Assembly (NCBI RefSeq): GCF_907164915.1
Contig: NC_061864.1
Coordinates: forward strand, 12,469,889 to 12,533,888
Reading direction: 5' to 3'
Origin: Impatiens glandulifera
Taxonomy: Eukaryota; Streptophyta; Magnoliopsida; Ericales; Balsaminaceae
DNA length: 64,000 nucleotides
Shown: positions 34,115 to 50,499 of the stretch, one piece after another
Numbering within the stretch: the first letter of the stretch is position 1
Layout: every line of letters starts with the position of its first letter
Made by a program: the position numbers and the translations under genes
Notes under the pieces: model-generated
What the model was told of the DNA's origin: nothing
The model's input: the letters and a program-made list of their open reading frames with translations, nothing else
Database searches by the model: none

Positions 34115-35179
34115 AAAAATTTAAAAAAATACAACAAATAAAAACACAAACCCCAGACCTACCCTAGCAATTAGAGGTAATCATTTCCCACCAACCCTCT
34201 CAAACAGGCCCACCCTATATCCGATTTGTCTTATTCACTTGGATTTCAAATTTAAGGTAACTCATTATCATTATTATTTTTAATATATATTCTTATATTA
34301 AATAATCGAACTAATATATCCATCTAAATCTAACTTATTGGAAGTTGATTTATATGCCTATAAACTTTTTAAACAATTTAAAATTATATGAGTGCATTTT
34401 TTATATATCCTGAATTGTATGAAAATCAAATTTTAGCGATGTGGGTTAAAAGAAATGATGAATAAGGTCAATTTGAATAAATATGATATATTTAACAGAC
34501 TTGGGCTGTTTGAGGAAGTAAATTTTTGGGTTTTAGTTTGGTTTTCTCCTAAAAAAAAACTCTTATTTAATAAAAATTAAGAAAAAATTAATTTTTAAAA
34601 TTTTAAGACTAATTTTCTTACGATAAATATGTGAAAGATTTGTGGATTAGAGAGATAAATGATAAGGTGACTTAAAAAAATGGATAATTTTAGTATTTAA
34701 ATAGATAAAATTAATTATTAAATTGTTGATAAAATATTTGAATTTTTGGATAAAAATTAAATTTTATCTCCATAACCAATCATCAAATAAGCCCGGTATA
34801 AATAATATTTTTAGTATTAATAATTGTGACCAAATTTGTAAATAAGAAAAGTTAAAGTTTCTGTCAATTATATTATTTATTAATGATGTGTCAAGATTAG
34901 GATGATTAAGGATAGAGTACAGTCCCTTACCTAATTATTGATAGGGAGAGATGATTAACCCAAAAAATAATAATAATTTTTTTCATTTTTATCATTTTTT
35001 CAATTAGTAAAAATTATTTTCTAAAAATAAAATAAATAAATAATCTCCTATCAAGCTTCTTAAAAAATAAATAATAATAAAGCTGATTACATAAATCTTT
35101 TAAAGGTCCACTAAATATTTGTTTTTAATTTAATTTTTGTTTTTCTAAGAAAAGGAATATATATATATTTTAACAATGC
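34112..35179. other. Intergenic upstream of TSA1, with MITE-like segment
   Basis: No gene. About 34505-34795 has ends GGGCTGTTTGAGG and CATCAAATAAGCCC, resembling the short element family that occurs throughout the window. Confidence 0.45.
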
Positions 35180-35186
35180 TATAAAA
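35180..35186 (+). promoter_or_regulatory. TATA box of TSA1
   Basis: TATAAAA at 35180-35186 lies 71-77 bp upstream of the ATG at 35257, leaving room for a leader of about 45 nt. Confidence 0.6.
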
Positions 35187-35256
35187 GCACTTGACCTTGA
35201 TGGACTACTGAATTCCTCTGCCATAATCGTCTTCTTCTTCCTCGTGGATATCTCCC

Positions 35257-38200
35257 ATGGCAGGATTTACCTTGAATCTGAAAGCCGCCACATTATTTCA
35301 AGCCAACCCCGTCGAGGGACGCCGTCACTCCCTCTCCCTTTCATATCCCCGCAGCTTTGCTATTCCAACCAACAGATCATCCAAGTCGATGCTGGCAATG
35401 GCCAGTCTCACCGCTGCACCTTCTGTTCGTTCTCTCTCCGAGACTTTCGACCGCTTGAAAGCAGACGGAAAAGTTAGTATCCCGTTCCCTCTCTCTCTGT
35501 GTGTGTTTGTGTATAGGTTTAATGGTTCTGTAATTATGTTATTCCCATTTCCTTTACTAAGTAGCTCAATAGTGTGGTGGATGCTTTGTGCATTTCATCT
35601 TTCCCTTTATGTTCTGCAATTCATCTCATTTCGACGGATGGTTATGTTTACATGACTTATGATCAGTTTCTTGGTTGCTAGAATTCACATTTTAAGAATT
35701 ATAGATATGAATTCTCAAATTGAAGATATTCTTTTACTTTTTTCATTAGTACATTTTGATGGTCTGTCAAAAGATTTTATTTTGTTTGGATTTTACCAAT
35801 TATTGATTGGACCAGGTATAAGGCCATTAAGATGATTTTGCCACTCAAATGTGACTGAGAGTTAGAATCAAGGTCTCAAGAGAGAAATGTTTTTAAAGTT
35901 ATGCTACTAGTTTGTAGATCATGGACATTAGAAATTCATTTGGTTACCAATATTTAGAAGCCTTTATGATGAGATACCAAATTTCTATGCTTCCATTCTC
36001 TAAACAAGTTCCAATTCCTGAATATGTGGTTGATGATATGGTTTTACTACCATTCTTATGGGTATTCTAATACGGGTAAACAATGAAACTGAATATGATG
36101 TCTATATAACTTTGATAACAGGTGGCATTTATTCCATATATTACTGCTGGTGATCCTGATCTGTCAACAACAGCAGAAGCACTTAAAATCCTTGATTCTT
36201 GTGGATCAGACATTATAGAATTAGGTGTTCCATACTCTGACCCCTTGGCAGATGGACCAGTTATACAGGTGATACAAGGATATTTTCATCCATTTTTTCT
36301 ATAAACTACTAGTGTTTTCCAAACTCAATGTTAACCTACAAAATCTACTTGTTTGATAGGCTGCCACTACTCGTGCTTTGGCTAAAGGAACAAATCTAGA
36401 TTCAATCATTTCAATGCTGAGAGAGGTAGAAGTTCTATCACTACACTTTGCTTTCTACCTCATCTGAAAAGAGAAGAAATATGCTTTAGTTTTGCAGAAT
36501 AATGATCTACATCCTTATCTGTGGTTACTTGAATATCTGAAATTCTTTATTGAAGTAAAGTATTCACATATATGTGTATCAAGTTGTGCTCACAAAAGTT
36601 GCCACAGATAATACCACATATATGCCAAAGATTGTCTTCAGACTACAGCTTGAACATGGTCGGGGCTATAAATCTATATGCAGCAATGATGTAATAATTA
36701 ATTTTTTACATAGACATTCATGTTGAATCTCAGAACTATATCCCCAAAATGATGATAAAACTGTATCGATTTGACTAACCTAATGTATGTACCCTACGTT
36801 CTGTTATGCTTGTAACCTTTTTTGTAAATGTACAATGTTGTTGCCCCTAATTCCCTTATACTAAAGAAATGTTTTGCCTATCCAATACTTAGAAGCTTTT
36901 AACTGTTCATGTTTTATACAAAGATTAGACCTGTTAACATGCTTTACCCAACATGGACTTATTATGTATGTCTTTACTGAAACAGGTGATACCACAATTA
37001 TCATGTCCAGTTGCATTGTTTACGTATTACAACCCCATACTTAAGCGTGGAATTGAGAAGTTCATGGAAACTATCAGAGACGTTGGTGTACATGGTAAAT
37101 TGGTTAGCCATAATATTCTGGACTTCAAAAACTTTAGTTGATCTTCCTCTTTTACTATTTGAAATTATGAAGAAAAATGATAAAATCATCTGTAAATGCA
37201 ATTCCTATTACCAGTCTGATACTTTTTGATGAGGAACTATTTTGATTTGTTTCTTATATTCAATGCCTAAAAGCCTCCTTGATCAAGGCCTTGTTTCATG
37301 TGATTTGAGATTAATTTCATATATAATCCCACTATCCAATCTAGATCTACTCATCAATCACATCATCATCCAAAATACCATCTATCTTTAAAGAAATCAT
37401 TATAAATTTATACCCCTAATGTTTTTTACCCAAATAACCTAATTTAAGCCTAGATCAAACAAGGCCCATGCATTGGTGTGGGTAAGATAAGTGATTGGAA
37501 AATAATATTGCTTTTTCTTTCAATTGCATCTTTGCCTGCAAAAATAATTCTCTGCAAATTTACATAGATGTGTCTATGCAATCGTTAGCTTCAAAATGTC
37601 TATGTAACCCACAGAACAATGTCTTAAAATCCTTTCTATGCTTTGATTCATTGCTTATTTTCAGGACTTGTGGTCCCTGATGTTCCTTTGGAGGAGGCAG
37701 ATATCTTGAGACGGGAAGCTGTCAAGAATAATATTGAATTGGTTAGTTTTCGTGAGAACAGCTATATTATTTGTGCCAAGTACACATACATATATTTGCC
37801 CCAATTAATACCTTGTTTAAATTAATTGAGTTTTAAAGGATGTTGGAGATTAAGATCAATAAAATTGTCATTATATATTATCCTTGTGAGTCTATGAACA
37901 GGCCTGATCCTCTCTAAAACCAAAGGTCAATATAACATCTCTCTGGTTCTTATGTTCTTCTACATTGCTTGTACAAGATGATCCAAATTAGGACTCTTCA
38001 ACAGAATGGATAAAACTGTTAATATTTCTCTTCTTCTGGAATGAAATAACCTCCATAGGTCTTGACATCTATTTGACAAGGCCCTGATCATGCTGATCTC
38101 TTACTGAGTCTGAGCCATGATATTATTTTGTTAACTGAAATCTTTCTTTGCCACCACAATCAACGTGAAAATCGCATCTTCCATGAGTCGTGATTATATT

Positions 38201-39097
38201 AATTCAAATTCAGGTCTGATATTGACTTCTTACTTAACCTTTGATTTTCTTGGGTGGGCAAGTGATTATATTAAGAGACATTTGGAAATTGCTCCAAGTG
38301 ATTCCTTCTGCTGCTGTATTTTTTCTGGGGAATAAATTTGTAATATCTTCAATTAGTAGTAGTAGTTGAGAACTTGAACTTAGAATTTGTACTCTCCTAT
38401 TGAGTTATTTTAGTTGGGAAATTAGTTTGTAGGATGGTTACATGGATTTGATGAGCTTAATTACATGTTTCCTGAATTGGATCTTGGTTTACTTAGGTCC
38501 TTTTGACAACACCTACTACACCAACAGAAAGAATGAAAGCCATTGTTGAAGCTTCGGAAGGATTTGTGTATCTGGTAAGGTCTTTCATAATAAATATTAT
38601 TCAATCAGAATAACTTTTAATAAAAGGAATTTGGTCCTCTTATGGAATAAGCTTTTGCTGATGGTTGTATCTATTAATGATGAACCAAACCTAGTTGTTG
38701 CCAAAATATAACCCTCGTGTTTAAAAGAAGAAACTCTGTTTACAGGTGAGTACAGTTGGAGTGACTGGAGCTCGTGCCACGGTTAGTGGTCAAGTTCAAA
38801 ACCTTCTGCAGGATATTAAAAAGGTTAGTTTTTTTATGCCTACCAATGATACATATATATATTGAAAGCAAAGAAGATGTTAATATTGTGTGGAATTTGC
38901 AGACAACAAATAAGCCGGTGGCAGTTGGGTTTGGGATATCGACCCCTGAGCAGGTGAAGCAGACGGCTGCATGGGGTGCAGACGGTGTGATCGTGGGGAG
39001 TGCGATGGTGAGGCTTCTTGGTGAAGCAAAATCCCCACAAGATGGATTGAAAGCCTTGGAAGAATTCACCAAATCACTCAAAGCTCCTCTTCTTTGA
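35257..39097 (+). CDS. TSA1: Tryptophan synthase alpha chain, chloroplast
   Basis: Eight exons (35257-35472, 36122-36268, 36360-36425, 36986-37094, 37665-37741, 38497-38574, 38746-38823, 38903-39097) join in frame to about 321 residues. The enzyme cleaves indole-3-glycerol phosphate to indole and glyceraldehyde-3-phosphate, the step before tryptophan formation by the beta subunit. The first 50 residues or so are Ser/Arg-rich without acidic clusters, a plausible plastid transit peptide. The TIM-barrel motifs follow: [11 protein letters not shown], then [19 protein letters not shown] with catalytic Glu105 and Asp116, [21 protein letters not shown] and the phosphate-binding GFGIS...[13 protein letters not shown]1/IGL-like paralogue with other regulation cannot be excluded. 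Intron 4 holds a Tourist-like MITE. Confidence 0.96.
37286..37467. mobile_element. Tourist-like MITE in TSA1 intron 4
   Basis: Ends GGCCTTGTTTCATGTG and CAAACAAGGCC are inverted. Inside are GAGATTAATTTCAT, ACTATCCAAT and CAAATAACCT motifs also found in the element at 42662-42850. Confidence 0.65.
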
Positions 39098-40330
39098 TCT
39101 AATCATCTTATATATATATTATGTACTAATTATTAAATAAGGAAAGAGGGAAAAAAGGACTATAGTTTTGTTTTTCCCATGTCTTTAAGTTTCTTGTAAA
39201 AACATTTTCTTTCTTTTCTTTCTCAATTACAGAATTTTACAATTCTCTTTTTTATTCTTTCAATTCTTTTTATTGTTTTTCCCTTGAATGCTTTTGCCCT
39301 GTTCTTTTTCCTTCAAAAAAATTGTGTCATTATGAATATTGGAATTCATGACTTTGAGTATCCTAAGTTGATATGTTTTATACCCGGGGACTGTAAAATA
39401 AATTAATATGTATTTATACATAATAATTTTTAAATATATTTATGTATTAGTATATATAATTTTAAGTGGTGTTCCAAAATATAAAAGAATAAATATTTTG
39501 AAGGGAGGAATTTTAAATAGAGAGATTTTCAAATAGCAATATTTGAAATGAGAAACAAAAATCAGGCTTACCACAAACCAAGCAATATTTAAAGGTTCAT
39601 TTGATTTTGAGTTTTTCTAGTAAAAAATTATGAATGTTTTAAAAAGAAATATTGTTTGTAAAAAATAGTAATAGATTAAATATTTTCTTGTATTTAAAAT
39701 TTTAATTTAATTAAAATAAGATTATTTTAATTGATTAATTATATAATTTATCTAGCAAATCATTAATTCAACCAAAATATTAAAATATGTATACTTTACT
39801 TTAAAATTTAATTTTTAAACATAAAAATTTATAATAAATCAACTAATTAAAAACTAAAGTAATATTTTTTTCATCCTAAAAAAATTTTAAAACAAAGAAC
39901 TAATAAACACCCCCAAATAACCCACACATCAAACAAGACCTTAATGTTGCAGTAAATTAATTGTCATTATTAATAGAAAGAAAAGAAGAAGAAAAAAAAG
40001 TGGATTCTCCTTTTTTGAGTGGAAGAATGAAAAAGTCGCCGCCCTCTTTCTTTGTTTGTTTTTATTTGATATTATTATTATGATTATGTATATCTTTCTT
40101 GTTTGCTCTCAAATACCCGCGGAAGAAAAACTGATAGAAAGTTTTCACACTTCTCATTCATGAGGAGGAGGAGGACTATTCAAAAGCCGGCCTCTTTTTC
40201 TGTTTTGTCTTTATATGTAGCAGCTATTTTACTCTCCTCCCACCACCTTCATAGATTGCTTCTATAGAGAGAAGAAAGAAAGAGCTTTTGTTGTTGTTGT
40301 TGCCAAATCCTTTATTCTCCATCCCATCCC
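39098..40330. other. Intergenic TSA1-bHLH, with MITE and bHLH leader
   Basis: 39593-39941 is a MITE-like element (separate entry). From about 40020 the DNA becomes richer in CT/GA repeats (GAGGAGGAGGAGG, TTGTTGTTGTTGTTG), consistent with promoter and 5' leader of the bHLH gene at 40331. Confidence 0.5.
39593..39941. mobile_element. Tourist-like MITE, 349 bp, TAA target duplication
   Basis: Flanked by TAA at 39590-39592 and 39942-39944. Ends AGGTTCATTTGATTTTGAG and, reverse-complemented on the right, AGGTCTTGTTTGATGTGTG. AT-rich interior without coding capacity. Confidence 0.62.
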
Positions 40331-41324
40331 ATGGCTGACGGCGGCACAACTAACAATTTTTTTGAACAAATCCTAGCCTACCCATCACCAGCAGCAACAC
40401 CCATGATGCTGCAACTGAGCTCCGGCCATGGTGGTGGTGGTGGATTTCATGGTGGAGTTATGAAGGTTGATGATCAAGCTTCAGGAAGTGGAGGAGGCCG
40501 AACAAATTCGTATATGAAAACTGTAGTGGTGAGGCATCAGCAGCAGCAACAACATCATCATCAGACGACGACAACAACAACAACAAGAACAGGTGCAGGA
40601 GTCGTGAACAAGGGGGGAAGGGTTCGGGCCAGACGAGGACAAGCAACTGATCCACACAGCATAGCTGAGAGGGTAATTTTATTTATTTATTTATTCATTC
40701 ATTAACTTCTATCTTTTGGTTTGGTTTGGTTGGTCAGGGGTTTCATTCCTTCATTACTTCTTTACACAGTTACGCAGAGAAAGAATAGCTGAAAGAATCA
40801 GGGCATTACAGGAATTGGTACCTACTATCAACAAGGTGGCTCTTCACTCTATCTGTCTGTCTGTCAGTCATATTTTACTTGATGATAGATAACATGTTAA
40901 TTGTCTGTCCCTTTTAATTTGCAGACAGATAGAGCTGTGATGATGGATGAAATTCTTGATTATGTCAAATTCCTGCAACTCCAGGTTAAGGTAAATTCTT
41001 GATTTCTTCTTCTTCTTCTTTCTTTTTTTGTAATGAATCTAATAATAATCTCTTCCTTGTTTGGATTAGGTTTTGAGCATTAGTAGATTGGGTGGTGGTG
41101 GTGGAGCAGCTGTTCCGCTTATATTGGAACAAGGGGGGGATGAAACCGAATCGTGTTTAAGCAATGATGGAACAACAGAGAAACAAGTTGTCAAGCTCAT
41201 GGAAGAAAACAACATTGGGGCTGCAATGCAGTTTCTTCACTCAAAGGCACTTTGCATTATGCCCATAACAACAACAATCAAATGTCACTCTACCCTTCCT
41301 CCTCCTGCCTTTTTGAATTCTTAG
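40331..41324 (+). CDS. bHLH transcription factor, UNE12/LRL-like (subgroup XI)
   Basis: Four exons (40331-40672, 40770-40835, 40925-40990, 41070-41324) give about 242 residues. The N-terminus is low in complexity: a Gly-rich stretch (33-39) and Gln/His/Thr runs (69-86). Basic region [20 protein letters not shown] carries the His-Glu-Arg set for E-box/G-box binding. Helix 1 ends at ALQELVP, the loop is TINKTDRA, and helix 2 is [20 protein letters not shown]. The following [26 protein letters not shown] signature belongs to the UNE12/bHLH7 and LRL (bHLH66/69/82) group, which acts in gametophyte, root-hair and stress programmes. Helix substitutions ([19 protein letters not shown]) differ from the commoner KALQELVPN.NKTDKASML, so it is a divergent member. 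The exact orthologue is not resolved. Confidence 0.93.
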
Positions 41325-42144
41325 TAATAATACTAGTAGTAGTGCTCAGTGGGTAATTGACAAGATAAGCACTTTTGGTCTAAATAGTGGAATTCTACTT
41401 AATTTCTTATTGGAAGAAGAAGAAGAAAAAGATGGTGGTCAACTACTTTACTTAATTATCTTCTTATAAATAAAACCAAGGCTGCCCTGCCCACCTTTTG
41501 AATTCTTGCTTCCATTTAATTAATAATAACCTAATAATCCCAGCTCTATGACTTAGTTACTTACTTTCTCACTATATATTAGCCTATGTGATTCTTTCTA
41601 TAGTTTTATATCATCTATTTATCATTTATTATACTCAAACTTATCAAAAACATATCATATTTGAACTGAACCTAAGACTTCATCCTCTTACTACTTAAAG
41701 CTTAAATCTATTATTCGAGGCTGGCTTTGGTAGTTGAAAAATGGGGTTCAAATCCCACTAGCACCAAACAACACAAGTGCATGTGTATTGAAATGAAGAC
41801 CGAGTTTTCAAATCAACCACCAAAAAAAACATAACCAGGTTATTTATAGTTTGACGATAAAACAAATTGCATCTTCTCATCGTTAACAGGAGAAAATGTG
41901 TTCCAGTCAGTTGGTCTTTATTATGCTCTCAACATAACATCAACTAACAAAGGCACACGACAAAAGGGGAACGAGCTTTGTATATCAAGAAAATTAAAAA
42001 TTCAATAGGATCAACCATAACCTTTGGAATGCTTGGTTCGCCTTTCATGAAAAGAAGGGTGGATCCAGTAGTTGAATAAATAGGCTAATTAATCCGTTCC
42101 TCAATTATTATTATAGGGACTGAAGAAGTTGTCAAAGTTCAACT
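41325..42144. other. Intergenic between convergent genes, with SINE-like repeat
   Basis: Contains the 3' ends of the bHLH and complex I genes. At 41716-41825, GGCTGGCTTTGGTAGTTG and GGGTTCAAATCCCACTAG resemble Pol III A and B boxes, suggesting a SINE remnant. Nothing else is recognised. Confidence 0.45.
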
Positions 42145-47169
<5,025 letters not shown>

Positions 47170-47215
47170 TTTCGTTTCTTTTTAGTTCAGATGGGGGCTC
47201 GGACGGACGAGATAA

Positions 47216-47239
47216 AGAGAGAGAGAGAGAGAGAGAGAG
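47216..47239. repeat. (GA)n tract in the leader of the complex I gene
   Basis: A GA dinucleotide run of about 24 bp (CT-rich on the coding strand) 47-70 bp upstream of the start codon. CT-rich leaders are common in plant genes. Confidence 0.75.
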
Positions 47240-49328
47240 GCTCGATGCTCAACTAATCTATTGTCTATAAACTCTTTAGAACGAGGGCACAAAGCGCACT
47301 CAGCTCTTTACAACGCGTGTTCTCCACGAGCTTCTCTACTGTGATTTTTTTGGATTATTTGAAATTGTTTTGTATGTATAAAATGCTTAAATTGGTATGT
47401 CATTTTGTAAAAAAAAATTATATATATATATAATTAATTTGCAAAGATAAAATATTTTGATCTTTCAAATTATTTTACCACCATCCAAATTTTTATTTTT
47501 ATTTTTTTGAAAATTAGGTCAAAGTTATTACCTTCATCTCTATTTATATATTTTTTATTTTAAAAGTTAGTACGATATCATTTTCATTATTCAATTTAAG
47601 GTGTTTTAAATAAGAATTAAACTTTAATATATTATTACCACTTAAACTACCTAATAGGTTATTTAAATATTTTTAATAGAATCAAATCTAAAAGTTTTAA
47701 TCTATATATTAAACAAAATTATCCTAAAATAAAGTCTATTACTTTCTTTTTCATCTAAAATTATATACTAATTATTAATTTAAAACAAAAAAAATCTTGA
47801 AAAAGAAAACATAATCTTTCTTAACTTTGAAGGTATTCTCGATAAATATCGAATATAAGTGAAACTCTTTTCACCTAATTAATCAAAGAATGTAATTGAG
47901 TTTGTATGGATTTTCATGTGATATTTTGGGTAAAAGTTGTTCAAGAGTAAACCTAATATTTAATTTGAACCTAATAACATTTATTCATGTAATTGACTCG
48001 GTAATGGCTTCATTTCACTGTATTTTAAAATTATAAAAATAATTTTATTTTTCTTATATTTAATATGAAATTTTTGATTAAACATTTTTAATAAAAAAAA
48101 GTGTGAAGAGTTAACTGTTACAAAAATGGTTCATAACTCTTTTTCAAATGCTTTTTGTCCATTTGACAAAAGTTGTTACTAAAAAGTCTTCATTGTGTAT
48201 AGGTTTTTTTACTCAGTGATGGGAATTCCTAGCAAAGTCCAGCCCAATCTCCAACAGGCCTTTTATATATATATTTTCATCCTTCATACTTTTAATAAAT
48301 ATACTTCTATTTTAACCCACTACGATATTTGGGTGGTAAGAGTCGATTTAAGATATTAAAAGATCACGTATTCGATTCCATTTAGTAAATAGTTTGTGGA
48401 TTGACTTTGTTGATTCCCTTCCAAATGGTCATGAATCTTTATTTTTATTTTTTGGTTCGATAAGTGTTTAATAAAAAGATTAACATCTTTTTAATAAAAT
48501 GACCATTTTATTATAAAAAATTATATATAATAAAATTTAAGAAATCAAAATGATATAATCAACTAAAAAGCTGATTAAGATTATTTGGTTTGCAATAAAA
48601 TATTTAACATGTCTAAAAACAAGGTGATTAATTAAATGATCTTAGAATGAGTTGTCAAATTTTATCAAATTAGAAAATTTGGACATAGTTTAATTCATTT
48701 ATCTAGCAATAATAATAAGGATGAATAATTTTGATGTGAACTTTGACTTTAGAAGATGTGGTGTAGGTGAGAGAATAATGGTTTAGAGAGAGAATATAAA
48801 ATTAGAGGGTAATTTTGGTATTTAAATGATAAAATTATTTGATTTTATGATTGATAAGATGTTTGAATTTTGGGATAAAAACTGGGTTTTATCTCAAAAA
48901 TCCCTTCCTCAAACGAGGCCTAAGTAAACCTTCATGTAATAAAGACTGTTTTATTTTTTTAAGGGAAACAAATCAATTGATTGGTTAATAAGTCCTAGTC
49001 GACATGAATTAATATAAAAATAAAAAATAAATTACTAGTAGATCAAATAAGACAAGTCTAGTCAACTCGATCTCTAGTCCCCTCCAAATTCAATCAATAT
49101 CATCACATGCATTGAAGTCAAACTCAATCAATTTACATATTTTGCTTCGAATCAAATAACAAAAGCACTATGATCATGATCTATTATATGCAATCAAAAG
49201 TATCATATATAAAAATAAATATTCAAATGATGAAAACTATATATATATAGATTTCCCACAACAAAACAATAATGAATTATATATAATTATAAGAGTATGT
49301 AAATGTAATGTATATATGATAATATGAT
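47240..49328. other. Intergenic between the complex I and Aux/IAA genes
   Basis: AT-rich. At about 48322-48382, GGGTGGTAAGAGTCGATTTA and GTATTCGATTCCAT resemble A and B boxes of a SINE. Near 48896-48920, CCCTTCCTCAAACGAGGCCTA resembles one end of the short MITE family. No gene recognised. Confidence 0.45.
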
Positions 49329-50164
49329 CTATATGCACCCCAATCCTTTGGCATCCGACCCTTTCATAACTCTAAGCCTCTTACAAGAAGTGATGAACAT
49401 CTCCCATGGCACATCTCCAGCCAACATCCAATCCCCATCTTTATCCTCATAAGTTGCTACATATTCACATCCTTCTGATCTTTCACAACACATTCCTGTT
49501 AACCCATTCCATTCTTATTAATTAAAACACACTCAATGATTTTATTTTATAAAATGATTACATTATTATAATATGTATCTAGATCTTACCAATGGTGCAT
49601 TTGAACATGGTCTCCAATGACTTGAGAAGCTCATTGTAGCTTTTGTAAACCCTTAGATCTATCTTTCTCAAATAAGGAGCTCCGTCCATGCTCACTTTTA
49701 CATACATCACTTGACTGTTTTTCCAGTGAGATCTTACCGGCGGCCATCCCACAATCTGTGCTCTACACGCATCAACAAGGAAGAATTAATGATATTTTTT
49801 AAGAAATGTATCATCTGGATATATAAACAAACAAACTTAGAGCTCGTTTTGAGGAATGGGTTATTTGGATTTTATCTGGTTTTTCTTCAAATAACCCTTG
49901 TTTGACGAAATTAAAAAAAAAAATTATTTTTATCCCAATAACCAAATATCAAACAACAAGCCCTTACTTGCGTGGAGGAGGGTTGCTGCTGTGTTGGGAA
50001 TCATCGGATTCGGAGGAAGGAGAGTTGGAACCTGACTCCGATGAAGTCCTTTTAGTACTGCATTTTGAACTATGATCGTCGATGGAGCTGGTCGATCTTC
50101 CTGGCAAACCTAACCTAAGCTCGGTCGCTTCAAGAAGAAGATCATTCTCGTAACTCATCATCAT
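49329..50164 (-). CDS. Aux/IAA auxin-response repressor
   Basis: Three minus-strand exons (50164-49968, 49762-49590, 49495-49329) give about 178 residues, the size of the short IAA1-4-like members. Domain [10 protein letters not shown] (14-22), is the EAR-type repression motif that recruits TOPLESS. A Ser-rich linker follows. Domain [11 protein letters not shown] (68-76), is the TIR1/AFB degron and is intact, so the protein should be degraded in auxin. Domains III/IV form the PB1 fold: [17 protein letters not shown], then [17 protein letters not shown]. The first of three consecutive ATGs was taken as start; a longer reading frame upstream has no ATG. The protein ends KGLGCI. Intron 1 contains a MITE-like segment (49838-49963). 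Confidence 0.96.
49838..49963. mobile_element. MITE-like segment in Aux/IAA intron 1
   Basis: Begins TTAGAGCTCGTTTTGAGG and ends ATATCAAACAACAAGCCC, with GGGTTATTTGGATT and CAAATAACCCTTGTTTGACG inside. It appears to be a shortened member of the family seen at 42662-42850. Confidence 0.5.
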
Positions 50165-50269
50165 CTTCAAACAAACAAACAATAATAGGAGTTTTCACCG
50201 ACAGAGAGAGAGAAAGAGAAAGAGAGAGGTTTTGTTATTTGTTAAGGAAGGAGTCGGAGAAGACGATGA

Positions 50270-50276
50270 TTTTATA
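50270..50276 (-). promoter_or_regulatory. TATA box of the Aux/IAA gene
   Basis: TATAAAA on the minus strand (50276-50270), about 106 bp upstream of the start codon, with a CT-rich leader between. Confidence 0.55.
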
Positions 50277-50312
50277 TGAAGGAAAGGTGATGATTAGATT
50301 ATTAGGTGCAAA

Positions 50313-50498
50313 GAGACAATTTACAGACAAACGTATTCTTTTCTGGTCATGATCTTCGTGCGTGGGGAGGAAGGAAGGAGGGACGAGGGAACCACGCGGG
50401 TTTAAATGTACTCGCTGTGCTGACCAGTGATACGGGGACACGTATACCGCGTAAAGGAGGCGCGTGATTGGAAAGCCAGTTACAGATCTAAATGTCGG
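50313..50498. promoter_or_regulatory. Auxin-response-element-like motifs upstream of the Aux/IAA gene
   Basis: GAGACA (TGTCTC on the minus strand) lies at 50313-50318 and TGTCGG at 50493-50498. Both are known ARF binding sequences, 150-335 bp upstream of the Aux/IAA start. They fit the negative feedback loop in which auxin induces Aux/IAA genes. Single hexamers occur by chance, so function is inference. Confidence 0.4.
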
Positions 50499-50499
50499 T

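Noticed and set aside
33703..34167. 154-residue open frame taken as a host gene
   Set aside because: The frame is an interior plastid rpoB fragment running into a (TA)n tract that translates as Ile/Tyr repeats; there is no true start or stop of a gene.
35244..35477. Alternative frame at the start of TSA1
   Set aside because: Out of frame with the downstream tryptophan synthase exons; the ATG at 35257 joins correctly and has a suitable transit-peptide composition.
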